Notes under the pieces: model-generated | Database searches by the model: none | What the model saw: the letters and a program-made list of their open reading frames with translations, nothing else | What the model was told of the DNA's origin: nothing | Made by a program: the position numbers and the translations under genes | Assembly (NCBI RefSeq): GCF_014897315.1 | Contig: NZ_JABUYL010000008.1 | Span: 62,001 to 126,000 of the forward strand | Source: Proteus sp. FME41 | GTDB lineage: Bacteria; Pseudomonadota; Gammaproteobacteria; Enterobacterales; Enterobacteriaceae | Direction of reading: 5' to 3' | Length of the DNA stretch: 64,000 nt | Shown here: piece after piece, positions 30,028 through 39,757 of the stretch | Position numbering within the stretch: position 1 is the stretch's first letter | How the letters are laid out: the number at the start of each line of letters is the position of its first letter

Positions 30028-31449
30028 ATGCAAAAAGGAAATGTATGGGTTGTTGATGATGATAGTGCGATTCGCTGGGTACTTGAACGTGCAATTTCTC
30101 GTGAAGGCATGTTATGTAGAACGTTTGAACATGCAAATGATGTTCTTAATGCACTTAATACAGAAATGCCAGACGTCTTGTTATCAGATATTCGTATGCC
30201 TGATATCGATGGCTTATCTCTACTTAGGCTTATTAAAGAAAATTACCCCACTCTGCCTGTGATTATTATGACGGCACACTCTGATCTGGATGCAGCCGTT
30301 AATGCTTATCAGCAAGGTGCTTTTGATTATTTACCTAAACCTTTTGATATTGATGAAACGCTAGCATTAGTTGACCGAGCTATTACTCACTATCGTGAAC
30401 AAAAACAGCCTAATAATACAGGTGCTGCCCTGCAATCTGTCTCCGATATGATTGGGGAAGCTCCCGCAATGCAAGAAGTCTACCGTATTATTGGTCGGCT
30501 CTCTCGCTCTTCAATCAGTGTGTTGATTAATGGTGAGTCTGGCACCGGAAAAGAGCTGGTCGCTCATGCCTTGCATCGTCATAGTCCAAGAGCATCCTCT
30601 CCCTTCATTGCGCTCAATATGGCGGCTATTCCTAAAGATCTTATTGAATCAGAGCTTTTTGGTCATGAAAAAGGGGCTTTTACAGGCGCATCACAAGTCC
30701 GCCAAGGACGATTCGAACAAGCGAATGGGGGTTCACTTTTTCTTGATGAAATTGGTGATATGCCTCTGGATATTCAAACCCGTTTATTACGAGTCCTTGC
30801 TGAAGGACAATTTTACCGAGTGGGGGGTTATGCTCCCGTTAAAGTCGATGTACGGATTATTGCTGCAACACATCAAGACTTAGAAAAGCGAGTTCAGGCG
30901 GGTGATTTTCGTGAAGATCTCTATCATCGACTCAATGTAATACGTATTCAGTTACCACCATTACGCGATAGAACTGAAGATATTCCCAACTTAGCGCGCT
31001 ATTTCTTACAAAAAACAGCAAAAGAACTTGGCGTTGAAACTAAAGTACTTCATCAACAAAGCTTGCAAGTTATGATGGAATACACTTGGTCAGGTAACGT
31101 CAGACAATTAGAGAATGTGTGTCGCTGGTTAACGGTAATGACGGCAAGCCAAGAGATTATGCCTCAAGATTTACCACAAGAAATTCGCCAACCTGATGAA
31201 AAAACAAAGGGATTAAGCCGCCCTTATTCTCAACATTGGTCACAACATCTCTCATTATGGGCAGATGAAGCCTTGAGCGAAGGTAAAGAGAACATTTTAA
31301 CCGATGCATTGCCTCAATTTGAGCGTACTCTTTTACTCAGTGCCTTAGCGTATACACAAGGCCATAAACAAGACGCAGCACGACTATTAGGCTGGGGAAG
31401 AAATACATTAACCCGTAAATTAAAAGAATTAGGCATAGAGGAATATTAG
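30028..31449 (+). CDS. glnG: Nitrogen-regulation response regulator NtrC (GlnG)
   Basis: A 473-residue sigma-54 activator (E. coli 469). The receiver domain has phospho-site D54 in LLSDIRMP. The AAA+ domain carries Walker A GESGTGKE, the sigma-54-contacting GAFTGA loop in EKGAFTGAS, and Walker [10 protein letters not shown]. The Fis-type helix-turn-helix closes the protein ([20 protein letters not shown]). It activates glnAp2 through the two upstream sites and represses glnL. It converges with hemN. Confidence 0.98.
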   Translation: MQKGNVWVVDDDSAIRWVLERAISREGMLCRTFEHANDVLNALNTEMPDVLLSDIRMPDIDGLSLLRLIKENYPTLPVIIMTAHSDLDAAVNAYQQGAFDYLPKPFDIDETLALVDRAITHYREQKQPNNTGAALQSVSDMIGEAPAMQEVYRIIGRLSRSSISVLINGESGTGKELVAHALHRHSPRASSPFIALNMAAIPKDLIESELFGHEKGAFTGASQVRQGRFEQANGGSLFLDEIGDMPLDIQTRLLRVLAEGQFYRVGGYAPVKVDVRIIAATHQDLEKRVQAGDFREDLYHRLNVIRIQLPPLRDRTEDIPNLARYFLQKTAKELGVETKVLHQQSLQVMMEYTWSGNVRQLENVCRWLTVMTASQEIMPQDLPQEIRQPDEKTKGLSRPYSQHWSQHLSLWADEALSEGKENILTDALPQFERTLLLSALAYTQGHKQDAARLLGWGRNTLTRKLKELGIEEY

Positions 31450-31460
31450 TCCTCTATGCC
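31432..31460. terminator. Hairpin between convergent glnG and hemN
   Basis: An 11-bp stem (GGCATAGAGGA with TCCTCTATGCC) spans the glnG stop codon. U-tracts are poor on both sides (GTTTGTC on the plus side), so it may act as a weak bidirectional terminator. Confidence 0.5.
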
Positions 31461-31471
31461 GTTTGTCTACG

Positions 31472-32845
31472 TTAAATAACGCGAGAAAATTGACGTTGAC
31501 GCATTTGATTGCGTAAATAGGTATCAAAACACATACAGATATTGCGAATAAGCAGACGTCCTCTTGGTGTGACTTGAATACCGTCTTTTGTAATTTCAAC
31601 TAAACCATCATTTTTCATTGGGACGAGTAATTCTAAATCTTCTTTAAAATAATCATTAAAAACAATATGGTGTATATTTTCAATGTCTGAAAAATGTAGA
31701 TTAAAGTTACAAATTAAGGTTTTAATCACATCTCGGCGAATACAATCATCATTCGTCAGAGATAAACCTCGCCATAGTGCATTTCCTTCACGATTGACAC
31801 GCGCATAATACTCTTTTAATACCTTTTCATTTTGCGCATAGTTATCCCCTAACATACTAATTGCGGAGACGCCCATGCCTAATAAATCACACTCTTCATG
31901 CGTGGTATAGCCTTGGAAATTACGATGTAAAATCCCTTTACGTTGGGCGACCGCTAATTCATCATCAGGTTTAGCAAAATGATCCATCCCAATAAACTGA
32001 TAGCCATTTGTCGTTAGCGTAGAAATCGTTTCTTGTAATATGTCTAATTTTTCTTCCGCTAAAGGGAGATCTTCATCTTTGATTTTGCGTTGAGCTGCAA
32101 ATAAATTAGGTAAGTGAGCATAATTGAATACACTCAATCTATCAGGTGATAATTCAATCACTCGTTTTAACGTAAAAGCAAAACTCTCTTTGGTTTGTTT
32201 TGGTAGGCCATAAATTAAATCAATGCTGGTGGAATGAAATCCCACTTCACGAGCGCGCGCTATCAAAGAAAAAATAAAGGCTTCATCTTGTTCACGATTT
32301 ACCTTTTGTTGCACTTCTTTATTGAAATCTTGCACGCCCATACTCAGGCGGTTAAAGCCTTCATTACGCAAATGATCGATAACATCTAATTCAATCTCGC
32401 GCGGGTCAATCTCAATAGAGAGCTCTGCATTATCAACAAAATGAAAATGGTGACGTAATAACGAGACCAATCGACTAATTTGTTGCTTATCCAGAAAAGT
32501 AGGTGTACCTCCACCCCAATGCATTTGAGTCACTTTTCTGTTTTTAAAATAGCGAGCTCTATTAATAATTTCTTTTTCTAAAACATCAAGATACTCATCT
32601 GCTTTATGTTTATGGCGTGTAATAATTTTATTACAGCCACAGAAATAGCACAGCTTATGGCAGAAAGGGATATGGATATAAAGCGATAAAGGGCGCTCAG
32701 GATAGCGTTGAGTCGCTTTAATAAAATCAGCATCACCATATTGCTGATTAAATTCTAATGCTGTTGGGTATGACGTATAGCGAGGACCTGAATAGTTATA
32801 CTTATGGATCAGGTCAAGATCCCAAATAATTGTTTGTTCTGACAT
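31472..32845 (-). CDS. hemN: Oxygen-independent coproporphyrinogen III oxidase HemN
   Basis: A 457-residue radical-SAM enzyme (E. coli 457) that decarboxylates coproporphyrinogen III in heme synthesis without oxygen. The iron-sulfur motif HIPFCHKLCYFCGCNK carries C62, C66, C69 and the extra C71. MHWGGGTPTFL and the C-terminal HemN domain follow. The start at 32845 has GGTAGAGG upstream and fits homologues. E. coli has yihI next to hemN; here yihI is 20 kb away. Confidence 0.97.
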   Translation of the reverse strand: MSEQTIIWDLDLIHKYNYSGPRYTSYPTALEFNQQYGDADFIKATQRYPERPLSLYIHIPFCHKLCYFCGCNKIITRHKHKADEYLDVLEKEIINRARYFKNRKVTQMHWGGGTPTFLDKQQISRLVSLLRHHFHFVDNAELSIEIDPREIELDVIDHLRNEGFNRLSMGVQDFNKEVQQKVNREQDEAFIFSLIARAREVGFHSTSIDLIYGLPKQTKESFAFTLKRVIELSPDRLSVFNYAHLPNLFAAQRKIKDEDLPLAEEKLDILQETISTLTTNGYQFIGMDHFAKPDDELAVAQRKGILHRNFQGYTTHEECDLLGMGVSAISMLGDNYAQNEKVLKEYYARVNREGNALWRGLSLTNDDCIRRDVIKTLICNFNLHFSDIENIHHIVFNDYFKEDLELLVPMKNDGLVEITKDGIQVTPRGRLLIRNICMCFDTYLRNQMRQRQFSRVI

Positions 32846-32860
32846 GCCTCTACCTTCCAA

Positions 32861-33627
32861 AAGTGAACCGCTGATGTCTCATATCAGCAAACAGACATTC
32901 TGAATATCTGAATGAATAGTGTAACCAATAAATCGGGAACTGAATATGATCGAACAGGATATCGTATAAATCCTCTTATTGGCTTATTGATAGGCAATCA
33001 CGCTAAAATATATGACGTGATATAAATCACATTACACAAAAATAGTCTTATCTATTGAAAATATAAGCAAATAAATTAAGTTTATTCAATAAGTTAGTTG
33101 ATTTTTTCTATTTATAAATATCTATTGGTAGCTTTTGCATCGAGTTTAAAACGATATATTACTCAAAATACGATTTAAATTAATTAAATATCTCGTTATA
33201 TTAATTTTATTATTCTTTTATTCTCTCTTAATTCGATGATTGTAATAATAGTAACAATTATATCTTTACCTCAATTATAATATTACATACCCTAGAACCA
33301 AACATTGATTAATATCCAACTCAGTCGTGTTTTGATTTGAATTTGAGGGTCATTTAAAGAATGAAGGTCGCTATATTACAAGGAAAGATAGCATCCCCCA
33401 TACCTTCTCTTATTCTTTCTGATCTTTCTCTTATTTAATCAGTCTCTTTTATATACCCAAATTATGGATTATCAACCATGGAAGGAAACGGACTAGCAAC
33501 CAAGGATGGTTTATCTCTTCAATAAAAATAGTACTCCATTCATTTTTTGTTATTATTTTTCATAAAAATCTACTCTCTTCTTTTATAGATAATAAGAATA
33601 ATTATTATTTGGTAATAAAAAACAAAT
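32861..33627. other. Long gene-free AT-rich region upstream of hemN
   Basis: About 770 bases with no credible gene. It contains the hemN promoter side, a CRP/FNR-like palindrome at 33015-33032 and a weak hairpin near 33465-33515 (AACCAT at 33474-33479 with ATGGTT at 33506-33511). A 25-codon frame at 33361-33438 lacks a clear ribosome site and resembles nothing I know. Confidence 0.6.
33015..33032 (-). promoter_or_regulatory. CRP/FNR-type palindrome upstream of hemN
   Basis: ACGTGATATAAATCACAT is nearly symmetric. It matches the CRP consensus (TGTGA-N6-TCACA) except at one half-site base, and the FNR consensus (TTGAT-N4-ATCAA) except at the outer bases. It is about 175 bases before hemN, the only gene it could serve nearby. 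Confidence 0.45.
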
Positions 33628-33665
33628 AAGGCTCTGTTTATTTTAATGTCATAAAACAGAGCCTT
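33628..33665 (-). terminator. Rho-independent terminator of the lipoprotein operon
   Basis: A 12-bp inverted repeat (AAGGCTCTGTTT at 33628-33639 with AAACAGAGCCTT at 33654-33665). On the minus strand it is followed by ATTTGTTTTTT. It ends the three-gene operon. Confidence 0.88.
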
Positions 33666-33697
33666 GTTCTTTATTACGATTACTTTATCGCAATTAT

Positions 33698-34354
33698 TTA
33701 TTCTGCTTCTTTACCATAATGAGGAGAGCGTGGACCATATAAAATGCCATTCGCTTTACCCGCTGAAAGCAAACGCACACTAGTTATTCCTGCAATTTGG
33801 TAACTTTTATCTGAGACGGTATTCACAATTTGATTCACAACAGCAGAAACCAACATACCCACTAAACTTCCTGATGAGCTTTCTGTTTCGCTGCTTGATG
33901 CCGTAGCAGAGCTACTCCAAAGCATGCCACCATTACGGAGATCAACAAGTTTGGCGCTCACAGTGACACGCGTATCGCTGGAAATCACTTGATATGATGT
34001 ACCAAATTCAGTGATATCTAAGTATAAAACCGCATCTGCACCAAAGATTTCACGCAGCTTATTGGGGCTTACTGCATGAATATCCCCCGCCATAGATAAG
34101 CCGTTATGCTTAAAAGTTTCTTCAACCACTGCAACAGGGAAAACATAATAGCCCGCTTCAGCCAAAGGATATGTTACTTGGGATAAGAAACTGTGCCCAG
34201 CATCCACTTCTGTTGTATGATTTTGAGGGACTAACACTAAAATACTTTTGGGCTTACTTTGCTTAAATGCGGTGTAATCTGTTTTAACAGGTTGAGCACA
34301 ACCCGTTAATACCAAGGCAAAAGCTAAGCATATTAAAGTGAATAAACGACTCAT
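33698..34354 (-). CDS. DUF799/GNA1162-family lipoprotein
   Basis: A 218-residue predicted lipoprotein with a signal peptide and lipobox LTGC (Cys19). It belongs to the family of the meningococcal GNA1162 outer-membrane lipoprotein (DUF799), with segments KPKSILVLVPQNHTTEV, FGADAVLYLDITEFG and TVSAKLVDLRNGGMLW. The fold is related to the CsgG/TolB-N periplasmic type, by inference. A Ser/Thr-rich loop lies in the middle (SSSATASSSETESSS). Its ATG overlaps the preceding DUF4810 stop by 4 bases. Cellular role unknown. Confidence 0.82.
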   Translation of the reverse strand: MSRLFTLICLAFALVLTGCAQPVKTDYTAFKQSKPKSILVLVPQNHTTEVDAGHSFLSQVTYPLAEAGYYVFPVAVVEETFKHNGLSMAGDIHAVSPNKLREIFGADAVLYLDITEFGTSYQVISSDTRVTVSAKLVDLRNGGMLWSSSATASSSETESSSGSLVGMLVSAVVNQIVNTVSDKSYQIAGITSVRLLSAGKANGILYGPRSPHYGKEAE

Positions 34355-34704
34355 TTTTGCATTCCTTTGTTTTTCATCAGGCGATCCATAAACTCTGCTG
34401 ATTCAGGGTAAAGTGCTTTTTCTTCATTAAATTCAACCATCGCTAAATCTAATGCGCCAGTCGCACCATATAACATGCCTAAATGGGCATGTAATCCTGG
34501 TGGAATACCTAGTGATTTAGCACGAGAAAGCTCAATGCTTTTCTTTAATGCATCAATTTGTGCTTGGGGATCACTTTCACTTTGTTGATAGTGCTGATGC
34601 ACCACTTGTTGATAACTGTCCCAGTTATAGAGTGGCTTAGGGCCGCTTGCACAACCCGTCAGTAATAATGCCCCTAAAACAAGGCTTATTAATGATTTTG
34701 ACAT
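34351..34704 (-). CDS. DUF4810-family lipoprotein
   Basis: A 117-residue predicted lipoprotein. Lipobox is LTGC (Cys18) and the DUF4810 signature region is YNWDSYQQVVHQHY near residue 26. The rest is helical, including LGMLYGATGALDLAMVEFNE, resembling a TPR-like repeat. It is the middle gene of the trio and overlaps the next gene by 4 bases. No function is established; the constant company of CsgG-like and GNA1162-like proteins suggests a shared envelope complex. Confidence 0.82.
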   Translation of the reverse strand: MSKSLISLVLGALLLTGCASGPKPLYNWDSYQQVVHQHYQQSESDPQAQIDALKKSIELSRAKSLGIPPGLHAHLGMLYGATGALDLAMVEFNEEKALYPESAEFMDRLMKNKGMQK

Positions 34705-34728
34705 TGTTATATCCTTATAAAATGAACA

Positions 34729-35403
34729 TTACTTCGCAGGTTGCCAAGTGTTACTTTCAATACCGGCCACTAAATTATTGACTGCTTCGCGGATAGCTAA
34801 ATCAAGTACTTTACCGTTAAGTGTTGAGTCATAGCTTGCTGTACCACCAAAACCAATAATTTCACGGTTAGACAGTTCATATTCGCCAGCCCCTTGAGAG
34901 GAAAACACGACTTCTGACGTATTTACATTTACAACGTTTAAATTCACTTTGGCATAGGCAACTTGTGTTTTACCACGGCCTAAAATACCAAATAATTGGC
35001 GATCGCCGACTTCTTTACGACCAAATTCAGTGACATCCCCCGTAATAACGTAAGTTGCACCTTTTAATTGCTGGCTTTGACCTTTAATACCCGCTTCTTC
35101 TTTTAATTCAGATAAGTTAGCTCTATCCAATACATTAAAGCGCCCTGTTTGTTGTAAATGCGTCATTAAAATAGTTTTGGATTGATTACCTAATCTATCA
35201 ACACCATCAGAGAATATTCCATTCATATAACTAGAACGGTTATCAAATTTACCAATAGAAATAGCGCTTTTAGCGCCTGTGTAAGTTGTGTTGTAAGTCG
35301 CGACTTTAGCAACGTCTAAAGAACGTGAAGATTCAGATGCACATCCTGCCAATAGCGTTGCAGAAATAACGATCAAACCAAGCGATAATTTATTTAAATT
35401 CAT
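34729..35403 (-). CDS. CsgG/HfaB-family lipoprotein
   Basis: A 224-residue predicted lipoprotein (lipobox LLAGC, Cys21) of the CsgG family. The family segments are AISIGKFDNRSSY, MTHLQQTGRFNVLDRANL, GATYVITGDVTEFG and VNLNVVNVNTSEVVFSSQGA. CsgG itself forms the outer-membrane curli secretion pore, but no curli subunit (csgA/B) or accessory (csgE/F) is near. This is more like the stand-alone CsgG-like proteins linked to DUF4810/DUF799. First gene of the trio, 24 bases before the next gene. Confidence 0.83.
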   Translation of the reverse strand: MNLNKLSLGLIVISATLLAGCASESSRSLDVAKVATYNTTYTGAKSAISIGKFDNRSSYMNGIFSDGVDRLGNQSKTILMTHLQQTGRFNVLDRANLSELKEEAGIKGQSQQLKGATYVITGDVTEFGRKEVGDRQLFGILGRGKTQVAYAKVNLNVVNVNTSEVVFSSQGAGEYELSNREIIGFGGTASYDSTLNGKVLDLAIREAVNNLVAGIESNTWQPAK

Positions 35404-35790
35404 ATTAATAACCCAATAAAGGTGAAATAAACCTATAGATATTTATTCTATTAATTAAAATAGAGTTGATATAACTAGAAATAATACTTTTCAGTTTTAG
35501 CTCATAGAAATTACACTTAAAAACCATAATAATAATAAGGTTAAAAAGATCATCAATTCTCATTTATAATATAAAGGTAATCAACGATGGGGAAAATAGC
35601 AGAGGCGTGATAAAAACCATAACAAATAGATATAGAGATAAAATAGAGAATACTTTATTTATTATTTTTTTAATATCGCTTAAGTCAGATTAAAACAAAA
35701 CCAATTAAAAATGAAAAATAAAGGAGAGAAGATATAGACTGCTTTCTTTTTTATCAGCACGTTGTTATTAGAAAATAAACTTGAATAAGG
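35404..35790. other. AT-rich spacer upstream of the CsgG-like gene
   Basis: Non-coding, AT-rich, about 390 bases. It must hold the promoter of the lipoprotein operon, but no site is clear enough to call. The segment TTGGGTTATTAAT precedes the CsgG-like ATG on the minus strand as a weak ribosome site. Confidence 0.5.
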
Positions 35791-35835
35791 TAAAATAAAA
35801 AATGTGATGCCATCAATATCCAATGACACCACATT
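35791..35835 (-). terminator. Rho-independent terminator of tex
   Basis: A 12-bp stem with two wobbles (AATGTGATGCCA at 35801-35812 with TGACACCACATT at 35824-35835). On the minus strand it is followed by TTTTTTATTTTA. It lies about 50 bases past the tex stop. Confidence 0.88.
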
Positions 35836-35886
35836 CAATCACGTTAAAGCCTCTTGCTTATTAACACCGTTGCCATAAATGTGTAA

Positions 35887-38226
35887 TTAGCGTTTTTTTC
35901 CAAATGCAGCGGCTAAAGCATCACCCATTGCACTATTTCCCGCATTGTTACCACTATTTGTTGATTGGCGGTTATGACGAACTGGCTTCTGCCCTTTGCT
36001 ATTTTTTATTGAAGTCTCTTTACTTGGTGATGACGGTTTATTATCACTATCACCTGCCACTTCATCTAAACGCATCGTTAATGCGATACGTTTACGCGCT
36101 AAATCAACATCAAGAACCTTAACCTTAACAATATCACCTGTTTTAACCACAGTATGTGGATCTTCAATAAATCGGTCTGCTAAAGACGAGATATGAACGA
36201 GGCCATCTTGGTGTACACCAATATCCACAAATGCGCCAAAATTAGTCACATTAGTGACTGTACCCTCAAGGATCATACCGCTGACTAAATCCTTCATGGT
36301 TTCAACACCTTCAGCAAAGGTTGCTGTTTTAAACTCAGGGCGTGGATCACGTCCCGGTTTAGCCAGCTCTTTTAAGATGTCATTAATGGTCGGTAAGCCA
36401 AATTGCTCTGTAATAAATGCTCGTGCATCAACTTGTGCGATTAAAGCGCTATTCCCCATTAAATTGTCAATTTTTTGCTGTGTGGCTTGCAGGATATTTT
36501 CCACCACTGGATACGCTTCAGGGTGAACCGTTGATGCATCCAGCGGATTTTTACCATTGCGAATACGCAAGAACCCCGCACATTGCTCAAAGGCTTTAGG
36601 TCCCAAACGCGCCACTTTAAGCAACTGCTTTCTATCAATAAAACGGCCGTTCTCATCACGCCAATTAATAATATTTTGAGCAATAGATTGGCTAAGCCCT
36701 GCAACACGAGTGAGTAACGGTGCTGACGCTGTATTTAAATCCACACCAACACCATTCACACAGTCTTCAACAACAGTATCCAGTTTTCTCGCTAATTGTG
36801 TTTGGCTTACATCATGCTGGTATTGACCCACACCAATTGATTTAGGGTCAATTTTTACAAGCTCGGCTAACGGATCTTGTAAACGGCGGGCGATAGAGAC
36901 CGCACCACGAATAGACACATCTAAATCAGGAAATTCATTAGCTGCAAGCTCTGAAGCGGAATATACGGATGCTCCCGCCTCGCTCACAATGACTTTCTGT
37001 GCTTTGACATCTGGGTAACGTTTTACTGTTTCAGCAAAAAAGCGTTCGGTTTCACGAGAAGCCGTACCATTACCAATCGCCACCAGCTCAACATTATGCT
37101 TAATACATAACGCCGCGACACTGGCAGCCGCTTTATCTGCTTGCCCTGTATGAGGATAAATCGTATCTGTGGCAATTAACTTACCTGTGCTATCGACAAC
37201 GGCAACTTTTACACCAGTACGTAAGCCGGGATCAAGCCCCATGGTGGCTCGCATACCTGCCGGTGCTGCCATCAATAAATCATTAAGGTTACGAGCAAAA
37301 ACATTAATCGCTTCTTCTTCCGCTTTTTCTCGTAATTGGCCCATCAATTCTGTTTCAAGATGCATTAAGACTTTAATACGCCACGTCCAGCTTACAACGG
37401 CTTTACGCCAACTATCCGCAGGCTGATTATTTAAACGTAATCCTAAATGCTCAGTGATCAGTTGCTCGCCATAACTCTCTTTGGGGGCTTCTTCAAATTG
37501 CGGATCAGGGTTGAGTGATAACTGAAGAATACCCTCGTTACGACCTCGGAACATCGCTAAAGCACGATGTGATGGCACATTTGCGATAGGCTCATGACTG
37601 TCAAAATAATCACTAAACTTCGCACCTTCGGCCTGTTTACCATCAATGACTTTTGCAACGAGATGGGCGTTTTTCCATAAATATTGACGAACTTTCGCTA
37701 ATAAGCTCGCATCTTCTGAAAAACGCTCCATTAAAATATAACGTGCGCCATCTAAAGCTGCTTTCGTATCATCTACGCCTTTTTCAGTGTTGATATAAGC
37801 GATTGCCGCCTCTTCTGGATTATGTTTTGGCTCATTCCATAATAAATCGGCTAAGGGCTCTAACCCATTTTCAATTGCGATTTGACCACGAGTACGACGT
37901 TTAGGTTTGTAAGGAAGATAGAGATCTTCAAGCTCAGTTTTACTTTGTGTTTCACTAATTGAAGAACGTAATTCTGGCGTTAGCTTTCCTTGTTCTTCAA
38001 TTGATTTTAAAATAGTTTGTCGGCGATCATTGAGTTCTCGTAAGTAACTTAAGCGAGTTTCTAATTGACGTAACTGTGTATCGTCTAACCCGCCAGTGAC
38101 CTCTTTACGGTAACGGGCAACAAATGGCACCGTATTCCCTTCATCCAGTAACGTTATGGCCGAAAGGACTTGCTGAGGCTTAACCGTGAGCTCTTCTGCA
38201 ATAATTCGGCTTAATGATTCATTCAT
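35887..38226 (-). CDS. tex: Transcription accessory protein Tex/YhgF
   Basis: A 779-residue RNA-binding protein (E. coli YhgF 773). It has an N-terminal helical region, a YqgF/RNase H-like domain ([20 protein letters not shown] around 330-350), helix-hairpin-helix segments near 500-560 ([16 protein letters not shown]) and an S1 domain near 655-725 ([20 protein letters not shown]). A Ser/Asn-rich basic tail follows. Tex binds nucleic acid and affects transcription and toxin expression in several bacteria. It is divergent from greB. In E. coli it precedes feoA; here feo is 18 kb away. Confidence 0.95.
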   Translation of the reverse strand: MNESLSRIIAEELTVKPQQVLSAITLLDEGNTVPFVARYRKEVTGGLDDTQLRQLETRLSYLRELNDRRQTILKSIEEQGKLTPELRSSISETQSKTELEDLYLPYKPKRRTRGQIAIENGLEPLADLLWNEPKHNPEEAAIAYINTEKGVDDTKAALDGARYILMERFSEDASLLAKVRQYLWKNAHLVAKVIDGKQAEGAKFSDYFDSHEPIANVPSHRALAMFRGRNEGILQLSLNPDPQFEEAPKESYGEQLITEHLGLRLNNQPADSWRKAVVSWTWRIKVLMHLETELMGQLREKAEEEAINVFARNLNDLLMAAPAGMRATMGLDPGLRTGVKVAVVDSTGKLIATDTIYPHTGQADKAAASVAALCIKHNVELVAIGNGTASRETERFFAETVKRYPDVKAQKVIVSEAGASVYSASELAANEFPDLDVSIRGAVSIARRLQDPLAELVKIDPKSIGVGQYQHDVSQTQLARKLDTVVEDCVNGVGVDLNTASAPLLTRVAGLSQSIAQNIINWRDENGRFIDRKQLLKVARLGPKAFEQCAGFLRIRNGKNPLDASTVHPEAYPVVENILQATQQKIDNLMGNSALIAQVDARAFITEQFGLPTINDILKELAKPGRDPRPEFKTATFAEGVETMKDLVSGMILEGTVTNVTNFGAFVDIGVHQDGLVHISSLADRFIEDPHTVVKTGDIVKVKVLDVDLARKRIALTMRLDEVAGDSDNKPSSPSKETSIKNSKGQKPVRHNRQSTNSGNNAGNSAMGDALAAAFGKKR

Positions 38227-38406
38227 AATATATTTACCTACCGAGAGGAATAATTTAAAAGAGGGCCATTATACACACGCCACACTAAAAAAATTTGGCA
38301 AATTTCCGATTACACTCGACAATTATGAGGAAAATAACAGATTAATTTATCATTCGCGCTATAGTATCTTTATGAAATTCAATGTTGATGATAATTTTAA
38401 TTTGTA

Positions 38407-38886
38407 ATGGCAAAAAGTAACTATATTACTCGTGATGGCTGGTATGCCTTAGACAAAGAGCTAAAATATCTTTGGAAAGAAGAGCGTCCTCGCGTCACAC
38501 AATCAGTTTCAGAAGCAGCGGCTCAAGGCGACCGTTCAGAAAATGCTGAATATATTTATGGCAAAAAGCGATTACGTGAAATTGATCGACGTGTTCGTTT
38601 TTTATCAAAACGCCTTGATGAATTAAAAATTGTTGATCCCGATCCTCGCCAAGAAGGTAAAGTCTATTTTGGCGCTTGGGTCACGCTTGAAGATGATGAC
38701 GAGAATGTCAGAACCTTTAGGCTCGTAGGGCCTGATGAGTTTGATCCTGCAAAACAATGGATTTCTATTGATTCTCCTGTTGCCAGAGCACTTATTGGTA
38801 AACAAGTTGATGATGAAATTAGTGTGCAAACACCAGGTGGTGAAGTTAATTACAGCGTATTATCTATTAAATATCATTCGGAATAA
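38407..38886 (+). CDS. greB: Transcript cleavage factor GreB
   Basis: A 159-residue factor (E. coli 158) that enters the RNA polymerase secondary channel and stimulates cleavage of backtracked RNA. The coiled-coil tip carries the acidic residues in the GDRSENAEYIYGKKRLREID segment, followed by a C-terminal FKBP-like domain (KVYFGAWVTLEDDDENV). The ATG is at 38407; an overlapping upstream frame to 38186 is not part of it. Divergent from tex and upstream of ompR-envZ, as in E. coli. Confidence 0.96.
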   Translation: MAKSNYITRDGWYALDKELKYLWKEERPRVTQSVSEAAAQGDRSENAEYIYGKKRLREIDRRVRFLSKRLDELKIVDPDPRQEGKVYFGAWVTLEDDDENVRTFRLVGPDEFDPAKQWISIDSPVARALIGKQVDDEISVQTPGGEVNYSVLSIKYHSE

Positions 38887-39034
38887 GACAAATAAACAGA
38901 TTTATCCTCTTTTTGATTTCCAAAGAACAAGTTTTATCTATAAATTATTAACATTTATTCTTTGGTTTTGGTTTAATATCCTTATCGATGATAGAATTCG
39001 CTAATAAAAGCATTTGCACTTCGGGAGCTTAAAA

Positions 39035-39757
39035 ATGCAAGAAAGTTATAAAGTGCTAATCGTAGATGATGATTTACGTCTACGTTCACTACTCGAGCGC
39101 TATTTGACAGAGCAGGGTTTTCAAATCCGTACTGCTGCAAACGCCGATCAAATGGATCGTCTGCTCACTCGCGAATCTATCCACCTAATTGTGCTTGATT
39201 TAATGCTTCCTGGTGAAGATGGCTTATCTATTTGCCGCCGCTTAAGAAGCCAAAACAACCCAATCCCTATTATTATGGTAACTGCAAAAGGGGAAGAGGT
39301 TGATAGAATTGTTGGGCTTGAAATCGGTGCGGATGATTACATTTCAAAACCGTTTAACCCAAGAGAATTATTGGCACGTATTCGTGCAGTACTACGTCGC
39401 CAAGCCAATGAATTACCAGGCGCACCATCACAAGATAATGCCATTATCTCTTTTGGTAAATTCAAACTAAACCTAGGTACACGTGAAATGTTCCACGAAG
39501 AAGAGCATATGCCTCTGACCAGTGGTGAATTTGCTGTACTGAAAGTATTAGTTTCTCATCCACGCGAGCCACTTTCTCGTGACAAACTGATGAGCCTTGC
39601 TCGCGGTCGTGAATACAGTGCAATGGAGCGTTCAATTGACGTTCAAATTTCACGCTTACGTCGTATGATTGAAGAAGATCCAACGCATCCTCGTTACATT
39701 CAAACAGTTTGGGGCCTTGGCTATGTCTTTGTTCCTGATGGAACCAGCGCTCAATGA
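39035..39757 (+). CDS. ompR: Osmotic response regulator OmpR
   Basis: A 240-residue OmpR/PhoB-type response regulator (E. coli 239). The receiver has phospho-site D55 in [10 protein letters not shown]. The winged-helix DNA-binding C-terminus has [17 protein letters not shown] and [12 protein letters not shown]. It controls porins and other envelope genes. The ATG at 39035 follows CGGGAG and fits homologues; a TTG-type extension is rejected. Its stop overlaps the envZ start by 4 bases (ATGA), so the pair is co-translated. Confidence 0.97.
   Translation: MQESYKVLIVDDDLRLRSLLERYLTEQGFQIRTAANADQMDRLLTRESIHLIVLDLMLPGEDGLSICRRLRSQNNPIPIIMVTAKGEEVDRIVGLEIGADDYISKPFNPRELLARIRAVLRRQANELPGAPSQDNAIISFGKFKLNLGTREMFHEEEHMPLTSGEFAVLKVLVSHPREPLSRDKLMSLARGREYSAMERSIDVQISRLRRMIEEDPTHPRYIQTVWGLGYVFVPDGTSAQ

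Noticed and set aside
32987-33000. Possible FNR site TTGATAGGCAATCA
   Set aside because: The half-sites are one base too far apart for the consensus spacing.
33361-33438. 25-codon frame in the gene-free region
   Set aside because: GAGGG lies 12 bases before the ATG, too far for a good ribosome site, and the product resembles nothing known.
34729-35403. Curli secretion gene csgG
   Set aside because: No csgA, csgB, csgE or csgF nearby and the partners are DUF4810 and DUF799, so this is a CsgG-like relative rather than true CsgG.
38186-38406. Plus-strand frame before greB
   Set aside because: It begins inside tex on the other strand and has no family match; greB starts cleanly at 38407.
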